This document shows, one piece after another, positions 45,568 through 54,731 of a stretch of 64,000 nt of DNA; the first letter of the stretch is position 1, and each line of letters begins with the position of its first letter. The position numbers and the translations under genes were made by a program. Location of the stretch: NCBI RefSeq assembly GCF_900215435.1, contig NZ_OCMY01000002.1:124001-188000 (forward strand), in the 5' to 3' direction. A model generated the notes under the pieces. The model saw only the letters and a program-made list of their open reading frames with translations. It was not told the DNA's origin and searched no databases. The DNA is from Candidatus Pantoea floridensis (GTDB lineage Bacteria > Pseudomonadota > Gammaproteobacteria > Enterobacterales > Enterobacteriaceae).

Positions 45568-45596
45568 AATATAGAGCCTTTTGACCTACATCACAA
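45568..45596 (-). promoter_or_regulatory. Predicted sigma-70 promoter of dat-ddc
   Basis: On the minus strand, TTGTGA (45596-45591) and TATATT (45573-45568) are separated by exactly 17 bases. The -10 matches the consensus in five of six positions and the -35 in four. It leaves a leader of roughly 75 bases before the dat start. Confidence 0.5.
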
Positions 45597-45643
45597 TGAT
45601 TAATTTTGTTTAGAATTGTTTACTCTTTCCATATATGAATCAG

Positions 45644-45667
45644 GGCGTTGGCCAATAATTGGCCGCC
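45644..45667 (-). terminator. Hairpin after the prepilin peptidase gene
   Basis: A near-perfect palindrome, GGCCAATAATTGGCC (45650-45664), is flanked by GGCG/CGCC arms. No T-run follows on the minus strand, so termination would be weak or factor-assisted. Confidence 0.35.
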
Positions 45668-45693
45668 TGTTTTGCTACCACAAAATGAACTGG

Positions 45694-46461
45694 TTAAAAA
45701 ATAATCGAATGAATAAAGAGACTTATCGCTGAGAGAGCAATCCACGGGCCAAAAGCAATGACGTGATTCACCTCTCGCTGCCAGGCCATTCTGGAAATCA
45801 AAACACATAAAATAGCGCCACTAGAAGCGAACAAAAGCACAGAGGGTAAAAGAGGCCAGCCCAGCCACGCGCCCATCGCGGCGAGCAATTTGGCATCTCC
45901 CATGCCCAGGGCTTCAAACCCTCTTAGCCTTTGATGAATTTTAGCCAATAGCCATAAAGAGAGGTATCCCGCCACAGCACCTATAACGGCTTCGTTTAAC
46001 GGTCCCGCTAGCCAGCCCATTGTTTTAAATAGCAGTCCAGCCCATAGCAACGGCAGAGTAATAACATCTGGCAACAGAAAATGCTCGATGTCGATCCACG
46101 CCAGCACTAGTAACGACCAGATAAACAAGAGTGCTGGCACTAAATGTTTATCGAAGGGTAAATAGCAGGTAAGCGACAGCGCAGAGAGTGAGGTGAGTAT
46201 TTCCACCAGTGGATAACGCATGCTCACCACGCACCCACAGTAACGGCATTGACCTCGCAACCACAACCAGCTCAGTACCGGGATATTATCGCGCCAGCGC
46301 AGAGGCGTTTTGCACTGTGGGCAGTGTGAGGCGGGATAAAACAGGGTGGCCGCTACTTCATCTTGCTGCAATTGTAACGGCAGGCGAGAGATCACCACGT
46401 TGAGAAAACTGCCGATGGCCAAAGCCATTAAACCGCCTATCAACCAATACGCCACTTCCAT
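45694..46461 (-). CDS. Prepilin peptidase (type IV leader peptidase, GspO/PilD family)
   Basis: Start at ATG 46461, six bases after AGAGGA (255 residues); an ATG two codons earlier (46467) is also in frame. It has an N-terminal membrane segment, the zinc-binding CPQCKTP and CRYCGCVVS pairs, and about six further membrane helices. Both catalytic aspartates of the family are present, in WIDIEHFLLPD and GMGDAKLLAAMG. It cleaves and N-methylates type IV pilin and type II pseudopilin leaders. No pilin or Gsp genes lie nearby, so it serves a system encoded elsewhere. Confidence 0.9.
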   Translation of the reverse strand: MEVAYWLIGGLMALAIGSFLNVVISRLPLQLQQDEVAATLFYPASHCPQCKTPLRWRDNIPVLSWLWLRGQCRYCGCVVSMRYPLVEILTSLSALSLTCYLPFDKHLVPALLFIWSLLVLAWIDIEHFLLPDVITLPLLWAGLLFKTMGWLAGPLNEAVIGAVAGYLSLWLLAKIHQRLRGFEALGMGDAKLLAAMGAWLGWPLLPSVLLFASSGAILCVLISRMAWQREVNHVIAFGPWIALSAISLFIHSIIF

Positions 46462-46617
46462 TGTCATTCCTCTTATGCCGTCCAGGCTTGTTGATGGCGA
46501 GAGACATTACGCCGAAGCGTGCATAGCGGCGAGCAAAAAGACGAGATTACAGGGAGTTACAGCAAAATTGCCGATCGGGATCCAGAATTTGGTAAAAAAC
46601 AGGGCAAGGTCAACGTG

Positions 46618-46827
46618 TCACGATTGCTGTTTAAACAGTTGAATCGCCTCCTGTACGTTACTGGTGGCAAGTGACATAACACAGTCATTATTGAGGTACA
46701 CATCATATTGACCGGCATTGTAGCGAAAAACGTACAGATCGCCGCGATAGCGCAGTCCTTTGGTTTTAACGCCAATATGATGGCGGCGCAACGCAGCCTG
46801 AGAAAGTCTGTCTGTCGCTGTTCTCAT
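46618..46827 (-). CDS. Unknown 69-aa basic protein, divergent from arnB
   Basis: Start at ATG 46827, with AAGGAAAG six bases upstream; an earlier in-frame start at 46857 is less well placed. The 69-residue product is basic at its N-terminus (RLSQAALRRHHIGVKTKGLRYRGD) and then has a strand-like YVFRYNAGQYDVYLNNDCVMS and a short helix. There is no signal peptide or membrane segment. I do not recognise a family. A PmrA-box-like repeat lies 57 bases upstream, so it may share regulation with arn. Confidence 0.6.
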   Translation of the reverse strand: MRTATDRLSQAALRRHHIGVKTKGLRYRGDLYVFRYNAGQYDVYLNNDCVMSLATSNVQEAIQLFKQQS

Positions 46828-46883
46828 TGCACTTTCCTTCAAAAGATTAGTCGGCATATCCTGACATAGTGTGAGGTCACAAC

Positions 46884-46900
46884 CTTAACATAACCTTAAG
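46884..46900. promoter_or_regulatory. PmrA (BasR) box-like direct repeat
   Basis: CTTAAC-ATAAC-CTTAAG fits the PmrA pattern YTTAAK-N5-YTTAAK apart from the last base of the first half. On the minus strand it reads CTTAAG-GTTAT-GTTAAG and lies upstream of the 69-aa gene, with a possible -10 (TATGTC) about 15 bases further on. Confidence 0.55.
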
Positions 46901-47087
46901 AAGAGTATAGTTTATAAGTTAACTTATTGTTTAAAAGCGTTTTATTAGTATCGACTCATGTACATGCCGTGCGTTCTGCTCCCCGTCACACAGATGCAAC
47001 CTGGCTATTGCTTAGATAAGGCAACATTCCCTCCTTCCTCTACCAATCTTCAACATCTCAGAAAAAAGCCACTAAGTTAACGACCCA

Positions 47088-47104
47088 TTTAATGTTCCGT
47101 TAAG
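47088..47104 (+). promoter_or_regulatory. PmrA (BasR) box-like direct repeat
   Basis: TTTAAT-GTTCC-GTTAAG has the five-base spacing of PmrA sites, with one mismatch in the second half. It lies 216 bases before the arnB start. Confidence 0.5.
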
Positions 47105-47204
47105 TATTCATCCGTATTTTGTTACATAGGGCGATAAAGCAACAAAATTTATGTTTTTCCGACTGAATCGATTATTAACAGTTCGTGCTACGCAATTTGC
47201 GTGG

Positions 47205-47221
47205 TTTAACCTACGTTTAAA
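47205..47221 (+). promoter_or_regulatory. PmrA (BasR) box-like direct repeat nearest to arnB
   Basis: TTTAAC-CTACG-TTTAAA, again two TTTAA-type halves with five bases between. It lies 99 bases upstream of arnB, the position expected for an activator site at the -35 of the arn promoter. Confidence 0.5.
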
Positions 47222-47319
47222 CAGTAGGTTACTTAATGTTAGTGATGGAAACACTTAGCCGCATATTGCAGCTGGCCCTAATACAGGTAGTTCAAGGCGT
47301 TAAACGTTAAGGTGAGTTT

Positions 47320-48456
47320 ATGAATTTCCTCCCATTTTCGCGTCCATCATTGGGCGACGAAGAGTTAGCAGCCGTTAAAGCAGTGTTTGAATCCGGCTGG
47401 ATCACTACCGGGCCACAAAACGCAGCTCTTGAAGCGGCTTTTTGCCAGCTAACGGGTAATAAGCATGCAATTGCGGTTAGCTCTGCTACTGCAGGAATGC
47501 ATGTCACGTTGCTGGCACTGAATATTCAGCCGGGCGACGAAGTGATTACGCCATCCCTTACCTGGGTCTCTACCATCAACATCATTACCTTGCTGGGCGC
47601 CACGCCGGTCATGATTGATATTGATCGCGATACCCTGATGGTTACGCCTGAACAAATCGAAGCAGCAATTACGCCTCGAACGCGCGCCATCATTCCCGTG
47701 CATTACGCCGGTGCGCCAGCCGATCTTGCTGCCATACGCGCCATTGGCGAGCGTCATGGCATTCCGGTAATAGAGGATGCCGCCCATGCGGCAGGGTGTT
47801 ATTACCAGGGGCAGCATGTTGGCAACCAGGGCACGGCGATTTTCTCATTCCATGCCATCAAAAATATGACCTGTGCCGAAGGCGGCCTGATTGTCACGGA
47901 TGATGATGAGCTGGCCGATCGTATGCGCAGCCTGAAATTCCACGGTTTAGGTGTTGATGCTTACGATCGTCATACGCACGGGCGCAAGCCGCAGGCGGAA
48001 GTGATCATGCCGGGCTTTAAATACAATCTGCCTGATATCAGTGCTGCTATTGCGCTGGTCCAGTTGAAGAAACTTCCTGCCATCAATGAACGCCGCGCCG
48101 CCATTGCGCAACGCTATCTCGTCGGGTTAGCCGATACGCCTTTTATGCCGTTAGTTCAACCGCACTGGCCGCATCAGCATGCCTGGCATCTCTTCATTAT
48201 TCGTGTTGATGAAGCCACCTGTGGCCTAAGCCGCGATGCATTAATGGAAGCCTTGAAAGCACAGGATATTGGCACTGGTCTGCATTTCCGCGCTGCGCAT
48301 ACCCATAAATATTATCGCGAGCGCTATCCGCATCTTTCCCTGCCCAATACGGAATGGAATAGCGATCGCATCTGCTCAATACCGTTGTTCCCTGATATGC
48401 GCGATGAGGACGTTGATCGCGTGATAAGTGCTTTGCGACAGATCGCTGGAGTTTGA
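47320..48456 (+). CDS. arnB: UDP-4-amino-4-deoxy-L-arabinose--oxoglutarate aminotransferase
   Basis: A 378-residue DegT/DnrJ/EryC1-type aminotransferase. It has [29 protein letters not shown], the PLP-contact EDAAHAAG and the Schiff-base lysine in [15 protein letters not shown]. It makes the 4-amino sugar nucleotide of the L-Ara4N pathway. GGTGAG precedes the ATG, and it opens the seven-gene arn operon. The leader of about 490 bases holds the PmrA-box-like repeats. Length and motifs match ArnB of enterobacteria. Confidence 0.95.
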   Translation: MNFLPFSRPSLGDEELAAVKAVFESGWITTGPQNAALEAAFCQLTGNKHAIAVSSATAGMHVTLLALNIQPGDEVITPSLTWVSTINIITLLGATPVMIDIDRDTLMVTPEQIEAAITPRTRAIIPVHYAGAPADLAAIRAIGERHGIPVIEDAAHAAGCYYQGQHVGNQGTAIFSFHAIKNMTCAEGGLIVTDDDELADRMRSLKFHGLGVDAYDRHTHGRKPQAEVIMPGFKYNLPDISAAIALVQLKKLPAINERRAAIAQRYLVGLADTPFMPLVQPHWPHQHAWHLFIIRVDEATCGLSRDALMEALKAQDIGTGLHFRAAHTHKYYRERYPHLSLPNTEWNSDRICSIPLFPDMRDEDVDRVISALRQIAGV

Positions 48457-48457
48457 C

Positions 48458-49444
48458 ATGCTGGAAGAAAAAACCATTCGTAAAGTCTCCGTGGTAATCC
48501 CGGTGTACAACGAAGCGGAGAGCCTGCCCGAACTGGTGCGTCGAACCGATGCTGCCTGTACAAGTGTTGGGCTCGATTATGAGATTTTGCTGGTGGATGA
48601 CGGCAGCAGCGATCGCTCAGGCGAGATGATCTCTGACGCTGCCACTGTGCCGGGCAGCCATGTGGTGGGCGTACTACTCAATCGTAACTATGGCCAGCAC
48701 TCGGCGATCATGGCGGGATTTAGCCATGTGAGTGGCGATTTGATTATTACGCTGGATGCCGATTTGCAAAATCCGCCAGAAGAAATCCCCAATCTGGTCA
48801 ACGCGGCGCTGCAAGGCTATGACGTGGTAGGAACTGTGCGACAGAACCGTCAGGATAGCTGGTTTCGTCGCCGCGCCTCGCGCACCATCAATCAATTGAT
48901 TCAGCGCGTAACCGGCAAAGCGATGGGCGATTATGGCTGTATGCTGCGCGCTTATCGCCGTCATATCGTCGATGCGATGCTGAACTGCCATGAGCGCAGC
49001 ACGTTTATTCCCATTCTGGCGAACACCTTCGCCCGCCGCACCATTGAATTACCCGTAGCTCACGCCGAGCGCGAGTTTGGTGACTCAAAGTACAGCTTTA
49101 TGCGGCTGATTAACCTGATGTACGACCTCGTCACCTGTTTAACCACCACGCCATTGCGTCTGCTGAGTATCGTAGGGAGTTTGATCGCGCTTCTCGGTTT
49201 TGCCTTCTCTCTGGTGCTGATTGTGCTGCGTTTGTTCCTTGGCGCAGCCTGGGCGGGTGACGGCGTATTCCTGCTGTTCGCGGTGCTGTTTATTTTTGTT
49301 GGCGCCCAGTTTATCGGTATGGGCTTACTCGGCGAATACATCGGGCGTATTTATAACGATGTTCGTGCCCGTCCGCGCTACTTCATACAACGTGTTATTA
49401 ATTCACAGAAAGATGCCTCTTCTGTACAGGAAATTGAGCAATGA
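48458..49444 (+). CDS. arnC: Undecaprenyl-phosphate 4-deoxy-4-formamido-L-arabinose transferase
   Basis: Start at ATG 48458, one base after the arnB stop (328 residues); an earlier frame start at 48428 lies inside arnB. The family-2 glycosyltransferase domain has [29 protein letters not shown] and the metal-binding [13 protein letters not shown]. Two membrane helices near the C-terminus ([20 protein letters not shown] and the following one) place it on the inner membrane. It transfers the formylated sugar to undecaprenyl phosphate. It overlaps arnA by four bases. Confidence 0.95.
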   Translation: MLEEKTIRKVSVVIPVYNEAESLPELVRRTDAACTSVGLDYEILLVDDGSSDRSGEMISDAATVPGSHVVGVLLNRNYGQHSAIMAGFSHVSGDLIITLDADLQNPPEEIPNLVNAALQGYDVVGTVRQNRQDSWFRRRASRTINQLIQRVTGKAMGDYGCMLRAYRRHIVDAMLNCHERSTFIPILANTFARRTIELPVAHAEREFGDSKYSFMRLINLMYDLVTCLTTTPLRLLSIVGSLIALLGFAFSLVLIVLRLFLGAAWAGDGVFLLFAVLFIFVGAQFIGMGLLGEYIGRIYNDVRARPRYFIQRVINSQKDASSVQEIEQ

Positions 49445-51420
49445 AAACAATCGTCTTCGCCTACGCCGAAATGGGCTGTGCTGGTATTTCTGCCTTACTG
49501 AACGCTGGTTTTGAGATCGACGCTATTTTCACCCATGCGGACACCTCGCCTGAGAGCCACGCTTTCCCTTCGGTGGCACGGTTGGCCGCTGAACATGGCA
49601 TTGCCGTGTATGCACCGGAAGATGCCGATCATCCACTGTGGGTTGACCGCATCAAATCGATGGAGCCCGACTTCATCTTTTCGTTTTACTATCGCAAGTT
49701 ATTAAGCGACAACATCCTCAATTGCGCACGCGTGGGGGCTTTTAACCTGCACGGTTCGCTGCTGCCGAAATATCGCGGTCGTGCGCCTCTTAACTGGGTG
49801 CTGGTCAACGGTGAAACAGAAACGGGCGTCACGCTACACCGCATGGTGAAACGCGCCGATGCGGGTGACATTGTGGCGCAGCAGCGCGTGGCCATTGACG
49901 AGCAGGACAACGCTTTAACGCTACATCGAAAACTGGTGACTTGCGCTACCCAACTGCTGGAGCAGGCGCTGCCTGCGTTGCTGCGAGGTGACATTGTCAC
50001 AACACCGCAGGATCATAGCCAGGCTACGATGGTAGGACGCCGTACGCCGGAGGATGGCCGCATCAAGTGGGAGCAATCTGCGAAATCGATCAACAACCTG
50101 GTGCGGGCGGTGACCGATCCGTGGCCGGGCGCGTTTGCCTTTGCCGGTACGGTTAAATTCGTGGTGTGGAAAGGGCGCGTTCATAGCGCTGAGCATCAGG
50201 CAAAGCCGGGCACCGTCTTATCCGTTGAGCCGTTCATGATCGCCTGTGGAGAAGGCGCGCTGGAAGTGGTTACCGGGCAAGTCGATAACGGTGTCTATAT
50301 GAACGGCAGCCAGCTGGCGCAGAGCCTTGGCATGGTGAAAGGGGCATTGCTTTATTCTCAGCCGGTGGCGGCGGTGAAGCGCCGTACACGCGTGCTGATC
50401 CTCGGCGTGAATGGGTTTATCGGGAACCATTTGACCGAGCGCCTGTTGCAGGACGATAACTTCGAAGTCTATGGCCTGGATATTGGTTCTGATGCCATTA
50501 GCCGCTTCCTCGATCAGCCTCGCTTCCATTTTGTGGAAGGCGACATCAGCATTCACTCCGAATGGATTGAGTATCACATCAAGAAATGTGATGTGGTGCT
50601 GCCGCTCGTGGCGATCGCCACGCCAATTGAGTACACCCGCAATCCGCTGCGCGTGTTCGAACTGGATTTCGAAGAGAACCTGAAAATTATCCGCGACTGC
50701 GTTAAATACAAAAAGCGCATTATCTTCCCCTCGACGTCTGAAGTGTACGGCATGTGTACCGACCAGCATTTCGATGAGGATCATTCCAATCTGGTTGTTG
50801 GCCCCATCAACAAGCAGCGCTGGATCTACTCGGTCTCCAAACAGCTGCTTGACCGCGTAATCTGGGCATATGGTGAGAAAGAGGGCCTGCGCTTTACGCT
50901 GTTCCGTCCGTTTAACTGGATGGGGCCGCGCCTCGATAACCTCAACGCCGCGCGTATCGGCAGTTCACGCGCCATCACGCAGTTGATCCTTAATCTGGTG
51001 GAAGGTTCTCCGATCAAGCTGATTGACGGCGGTGCGCAGAAGCGCTGCTTCACCGATATTCGCGACGGTATTGAAGCGCTGTTCCGCATTATCGAGAACA
51101 AGCAGAACAACTGTGATGGTCAAATCGTCAATATCGGCAACCCGGAAAACGAAGCCAGCATTAAAGAACTGGCTGAGCGCCTGCTGGCCAGTTTTGAGCG
51201 CCATCCGCTGCGTAGCAATTTCCCACCGTTTGCGGGCTTCCGCGAAGTGGAAAGCAGCAGCTATTACGGCAAAGGTTATCAGGACGTTGAACATCGTAAA
51301 CCATCGATTAAAAACGCCCGTCGCTTGCTGGATTGGACGCCAACAGTTGAGATGGAAACCACCATTGATAACACGCTGGACTTTTTCCTGCGCACCGTTG
51401 AGCTGCAGGATAAGCCATGA
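49441..51420 (+). CDS. arnA: Bifunctional UDP-4-amino-L-arabinose formyltransferase / UDP-glucuronate decarboxylase
   Basis: A 659-residue two-domain enzyme. Residues 1 to about 300 form the formyltransferase, with the catalytic [18 protein letters not shown] region. Residues from about 315 form an SDR-type oxidative decarboxylase with the NAD loop [12 protein letters not shown] and the [10 protein letters not shown] catalytic pair. It makes the UDP-4-keto sugar from UDP-glucuronate and later N-formylates the amino sugar. ATGA overlaps join it to arnC and arnD. Length is the same as in E. coli within a residue. Confidence 0.95.
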   Translation: MKTIVFAYAEMGCAGISALLNAGFEIDAIFTHADTSPESHAFPSVARLAAEHGIAVYAPEDADHPLWVDRIKSMEPDFIFSFYYRKLLSDNILNCARVGAFNLHGSLLPKYRGRAPLNWVLVNGETETGVTLHRMVKRADAGDIVAQQRVAIDEQDNALTLHRKLVTCATQLLEQALPALLRGDIVTTPQDHSQATMVGRRTPEDGRIKWEQSAKSINNLVRAVTDPWPGAFAFAGTVKFVVWKGRVHSAEHQAKPGTVLSVEPFMIACGEGALEVVTGQVDNGVYMNGSQLAQSLGMVKGALLYSQPVAAVKRRTRVLILGVNGFIGNHLTERLLQDDNFEVYGLDIGSDAISRFLDQPRFHFVEGDISIHSEWIEYHIKKCDVVLPLVAIATPIEYTRNPLRVFELDFEENLKIIRDCVKYKKRIIFPSTSEVYGMCTDQHFDEDHSNLVVGPINKQRWIYSVSKQLLDRVIWAYGEKEGLRFTLFRPFNWMGPRLDNLNAARIGSSRAITQLILNLVEGSPIKLIDGGAQKRCFTDIRDGIEALFRIIENKQNNCDGQIVNIGNPENEASIKELAERLLASFERHPLRSNFPPFAGFREVESSSYYGKGYQDVEHRKPSIKNARRLLDWTPTVEMETTIDNTLDFFLRTVELQDKP

Positions 51421-52301
51421 AGAAAATAGGTTTGCGCGTCGATGTCGATACCTGGCGTGGTACCAAACTGGGTGTCCCGGCGTTGCTGGAACAATTCAGT
51501 TTGCATCAAATGCAGGCGAGTTTCTTCTTTAGCGTAGGGCCCGACAACATGGGGCGCCACTTGTGGCGCCTGATGAAGCCGCGCTTCTTGTGGAAAATGC
51601 TGCGTTCCCGCGCAGCATCACTATACGGTTGGGATATTTTACTGGCCGGCACCGCCTGGCCAGGACGTGAAATTGGTCGTGGCCTTGAGGAGATCATCAG
51701 TGCCACTGCCGATCATCATGAAGTCGGTTTACATGCCTGGGACCACTTTGCATGGCAAACCTGGGCGGGGGTCTGGCCGCAGGAAAAGCTGGTTGAGCAG
51801 ATAGCAAAAGGTAAAAGTGCGCTGGAAGCAATTATTGGTGACAACGTCACCTGTTCTGCCGTGGCAGGCTGGCGCGCAGATGGCCGCGTGATGGCTGCCA
51901 AAGAGGAATTTGGCTTTCGCTATAACAGCGATTGTCGCGGCTCCGGGCCATTCCTGCCGCTTTTAAGTAATGGCAGCGTAGGCACCGTACAAATTCCAGT
52001 CACCTTGCCAACCTGGGATGAAGTGGTGGGACAAGCGGTCAGCGCTGCCGACTTTAATGACTACATTCTGGAAAAAATGCTCGCTGCAACCGGTTCGCCG
52101 GTTTACACCATTCACGCCGAAGTGGAAGGAATCGTTGGGTTAAAGGCGTTCGCCGATTTGTTGAAGCGCGCTGAACAACACAACATTCAATTCTGCCCGT
52201 TGAGTGCCTTATTGCCAGACGATCTCAGCACGCTGCCGCAGGGCAACGTGGTGCGCGGACATCTTGCCGGGCGCGAAGGCTGGTTAGGCTGCCAACGTTA
52301 A
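51417..52301 (+). CDS. arnD: 4-deoxy-4-formamido-L-arabinose-phosphoundecaprenol deformylase
   Basis: A 294-residue polysaccharide-deacetylase-type protein. [19 protein letters not shown] carries the metal and catalytic Asp, and [12 protein letters not shown] the His pair. [13 protein letters not shown] and TIHAEVEG complete the fold. It removes the formyl group from the lipid-linked sugar in the periplasm-facing membrane pathway. It overlaps arnA by four bases and is followed 18 bases later by arnT. Confidence 0.95.
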   Translation: MKKIGLRVDVDTWRGTKLGVPALLEQFSLHQMQASFFFSVGPDNMGRHLWRLMKPRFLWKMLRSRAASLYGWDILLAGTAWPGREIGRGLEEIISATADHHEVGLHAWDHFAWQTWAGVWPQEKLVEQIAKGKSALEAIIGDNVTCSAVAGWRADGRVMAAKEEFGFRYNSDCRGSGPFLPLLSNGSVGTVQIPVTLPTWDEVVGQAVSAADFNDYILEKMLAATGSPVYTIHAEVEGIVGLKAFADLLKRAEQHNIQFCPLSALLPDDLSTLPQGNVVRGHLAGREGWLGCQR

Positions 52302-52319
52302 TTCTTACAGGACTCACGG

Positions 52320-53981
52320 ATGCGAACAGGCACCAAAACCGCGCTGCTCATAGCACTCTTTGCGCTTTATTATCTGATCCCCATTGAATTCCGTGCCTTA
52401 TGGCAGCCGGACGAAGCCCGTTATGCTGAAATCAGCCGCGAAATGCTGTTCAGCGGTAATTGGGTAGTACCGCACTTCTTTGATTTGCGCTATTTCGAGA
52501 AGCCAATTGCCGGGTATTGGGTGAATAACATCGGCCAGTTACTGTTTGGCCATACCAACTTTGGCGTGCGCGCTGGCGCGATTATCAGTACCACATTCAG
52601 TGCGTTACTTATCTACTGGCTGGCTAAAAAAATGTTCGTCAGTCAAAAAGTTGCGTTAAGCAGCAGCGTCATCTTCCTCACCTCACTGTTGGTCTATGGC
52701 ATTGGTACTTACGCCGTGCTCGATCCCATCTTAATGCTGTGGCTGGTTGCGGCGATGTGCAGCTTTTGGCTGGCGGCGCAGGCAACTTCTACGCAACAGC
52801 GCGCGTGTGGGTATGTGCTGCTCGGGGCCGCGTGCGCCATGGGTTTTATGACCAAAGGTTTCCTTGCTCTGGCGGTCCCGGTATTGGCGATTTTGCCCTG
52901 GGCTATCTGGCAGCGGCGTTTCACCGAGTTGCTGCGCTGGGGACCATTGACCATGCTGGTTGCTGCACTACTCAGTTTGCCATGGGCGCTGGCCATTAAT
53001 CGGCAGGAAGGGGACTTTTGGCACTACTTCTTCTGGGTTGAACATATTCAGCGTTTTGCCGAGGCAGATGCCCAGCACAAAGCACCTTTCTGGTATTACA
53101 TACCGGTGCTGCTCGGCGGATGTTTACCGTGGCTGGCACTACTACCGGGATCGCTGGCGGGTGCATGGCGTCAACGCGGTCAAAACGCTAGTGCGGTTTA
53201 TTTATTGAGTTGGGTATTGCTGCCGCTGCTGTTTTTCAGTATCGCCAAGGGCAAACTACCGACCTATATATTGCCTTGCTTCGCCCCGCTGGCGCTGCTG
53301 ATGGCGCATTATGCCCACAGTGGTTCTGCCTCTGTCGTTAAGGCGTTTAAAGTGAATGGCTGGATCAACTTACTGTTCGGCGCCGTGACGACGCTGGTTG
53401 TTCTCATTGTACTGGCTCCGTGGGGGGTAGCGCACCGTCCGTTTTACGCCAGCGATGAACTGCAGCGCGTATTGTGTGCAGCACTGGCTTTTGCTGGCTG
53501 GGGCATATTGGGTTGGATGAGTCGCAAACCGGAAAATGGCCGCTGGCAGTTAGCCGCCCTTTGCCCACTGGTGCTGGCGCTGCTGGTCGGTTTTGCCATT
53601 CCCCAAAAGGTGCGCGATTCCAAGCAGCCGCAGAGTTTTATTAGCGCAGTGCACGACCAGCTGGCGGATAGTCGTTATCTGTTAGCCAACAATCCCGGCG
53701 TGGCGTCAACGGTTGCCTGGGCGTTGCAGCGTAGCGATATCAACTTCTACGATGCCAAAGGGGAGTTGCAATACGGCCTGAGCTATCCGGATGCACAATC
53801 TCACTTTATTGATGCGGACGGATTTGCTGACTGGCTGCGCGTGCATCGTCGCCAGGGAAAAGTTTCGCTGGTGCTGATGTTGAACTCAGGTGACAACACG
53901 CCGGATAAAAACTTGCCAGAACCCGATGATGTCTATCGTCAGGGCCGTTTAGTCTATTACGGCTATGATGCCACACCATGA
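52320..53981 (+). CDS. arnT: Lipid A 4-amino-4-deoxy-L-arabinose transferase
   Basis: A 553-residue integral membrane glycosyltransferase of the ArnT/PMT class with about twelve or thirteen membrane helices. The first periplasmic loop WQPDEARYAEISREM and FFDLRYFEKPIAGYW carry the catalytic acidic residues and match E. coli ArnT. It moves L-Ara4N from undecaprenyl phosphate to lipid A, lowering negative charge and giving polymyxin resistance. AGGA precedes the ATG. It overlaps arnE by four bases. Confidence 0.95.
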   Translation: MRTGTKTALLIALFALYYLIPIEFRALWQPDEARYAEISREMLFSGNWVVPHFFDLRYFEKPIAGYWVNNIGQLLFGHTNFGVRAGAIISTTFSALLIYWLAKKMFVSQKVALSSSVIFLTSLLVYGIGTYAVLDPILMLWLVAAMCSFWLAAQATSTQQRACGYVLLGAACAMGFMTKGFLALAVPVLAILPWAIWQRRFTELLRWGPLTMLVAALLSLPWALAINRQEGDFWHYFFWVEHIQRFAEADAQHKAPFWYYIPVLLGGCLPWLALLPGSLAGAWRQRGQNASAVYLLSWVLLPLLFFSIAKGKLPTYILPCFAPLALLMAHYAHSGSASVVKAFKVNGWINLLFGAVTTLVVLIVLAPWGVAHRPFYASDELQRVLCAALAFAGWGILGWMSRKPENGRWQLAALCPLVLALLVGFAIPQKVRDSKQPQSFISAVHDQLADSRYLLANNPGVASTVAWALQRSDINFYDAKGELQYGLSYPDAQSHFIDADGFADWLRVHRRQGKVSLVLMLNSGDNTPDKNLPEPDDVYRQGRLVYYGYDATP

Positions 53982-54310
53982 ATCTTGTGCTGATCTTACT
54001 GGTAAGTGTGCTGAGCTGCGCCGCCCAACTGTGTCAAAAGCAGGCGGCGTATCTTGGCAGCCGTCAGGGTAAAAAGCGGCTGATATTATGGATTGCGCTG
54101 AGCGTGCTGCTGCTCGGCGTGGCGATGTTGCTGTGGCTGATGGTATTGCGCATGGTGCCTGTCGGCATTGCTTATCCGATGATGAGTCTTAACTTTGTGC
54201 TGGTCGCATTAGCCGCGCGGCTGATCTGGCGCGAAACCTTCACCTTGCAACAGTGGATCGGCACGCTGGTGATAATGGCGGGCGTGGCGCTGATGGGCAG
54301 TCATCTATGA
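53978..54310 (+). CDS. arnE: L-Ara4N-phosphoundecaprenol flippase subunit ArnE
   Basis: A 110-residue small EmrE-like membrane protein with four predicted helices (LVLILLVSVLSCAAQLCQKQ, then VLLLGVAMLLWLMVL). With ArnF it is thought to flip the lipid-linked sugar to the periplasmic face. It overlaps arnT and arnF by four bases each, so production is translationally linked. Position and size match ArnE of the enterobacterial operon. Confidence 0.92.
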   Translation: MNLVLILLVSVLSCAAQLCQKQAAYLGSRQGKKRLILWIALSVLLLGVAMLLWLMVLRMVPVGIAYPMMSLNFVLVALAARLIWRETFTLQQWIGTLVIMAGVALMGSHL

Positions 54311-54672
54311 AAGGACTAATGCTGGCCTTGTGCAGCGTACTGCTGGTGTCGCTGGCGCAGTTGGTGCTGCGCACGGCGATGCTGGATTTTCCGCCGCTGC
54401 GCGAGTTGATCAATCTACAGCACCTCAAGCCACTGCTGCTGTTAGCCATCGGACTTGGCGCATATGCGCTCTCAATGGTGTGCTGGATGCTGGCGCTGCG
54501 CCATTTGCCGCTCAATCGGCTCTATCCACTGCTGAGTTTGAGCTATGTGCTGGTTTGGCTGGCAGCGATTTCATTGCCGATTATGGGGGAGTCGTTCCGC
54601 TGGAGCAGCTTTGCTGGCGTGGTGTTAATTGTCATTGGCTTGCTCATGGTTTCGCTGCCGAGACGGAAATGA
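54307..54672 (+). CDS. arnF: L-Ara4N-phosphoundecaprenol flippase subunit ArnF
   Basis: Start at ATG 54307, overlapping the arnE stop (121 residues); an upstream frame start at 54253 lies inside arnE. It has four membrane helices of the EmrE fold, with LVLRTAMLDFPPLREL and NRLYPLLSLSYVLVWLAAI. It is the partner of ArnE and the last gene of the operon. A ten-pair hairpin follows 27 bases after the stop. Confidence 0.92.
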   Translation: MKGLMLALCSVLLVSLAQLVLRTAMLDFPPLRELINLQHLKPLLLLAIGLGAYALSMVCWMLALRHLPLNRLYPLLSLSYVLVWLAAISLPIMGESFRWSSFAGVVLIVIGLLMVSLPRRK

Positions 54673-54699
54673 TATCTCTGATATCACATGGCCACGCGA

Positions 54700-54722
54700 C
54701 AGAGCGGCATTCTGCCGCTCTG
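54700..54722. terminator. Hairpin between arnF and the convergent transporter gene
   Basis: CAGAGCGGCA pairs with TGCCGCTCTG across a 3-base loop. No clear T-run follows on either side. It lies in the 59-base gap between convergent genes and probably ends both transcripts. Confidence 0.5.
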
Positions 54723-54731
54723 CTCAACAAA

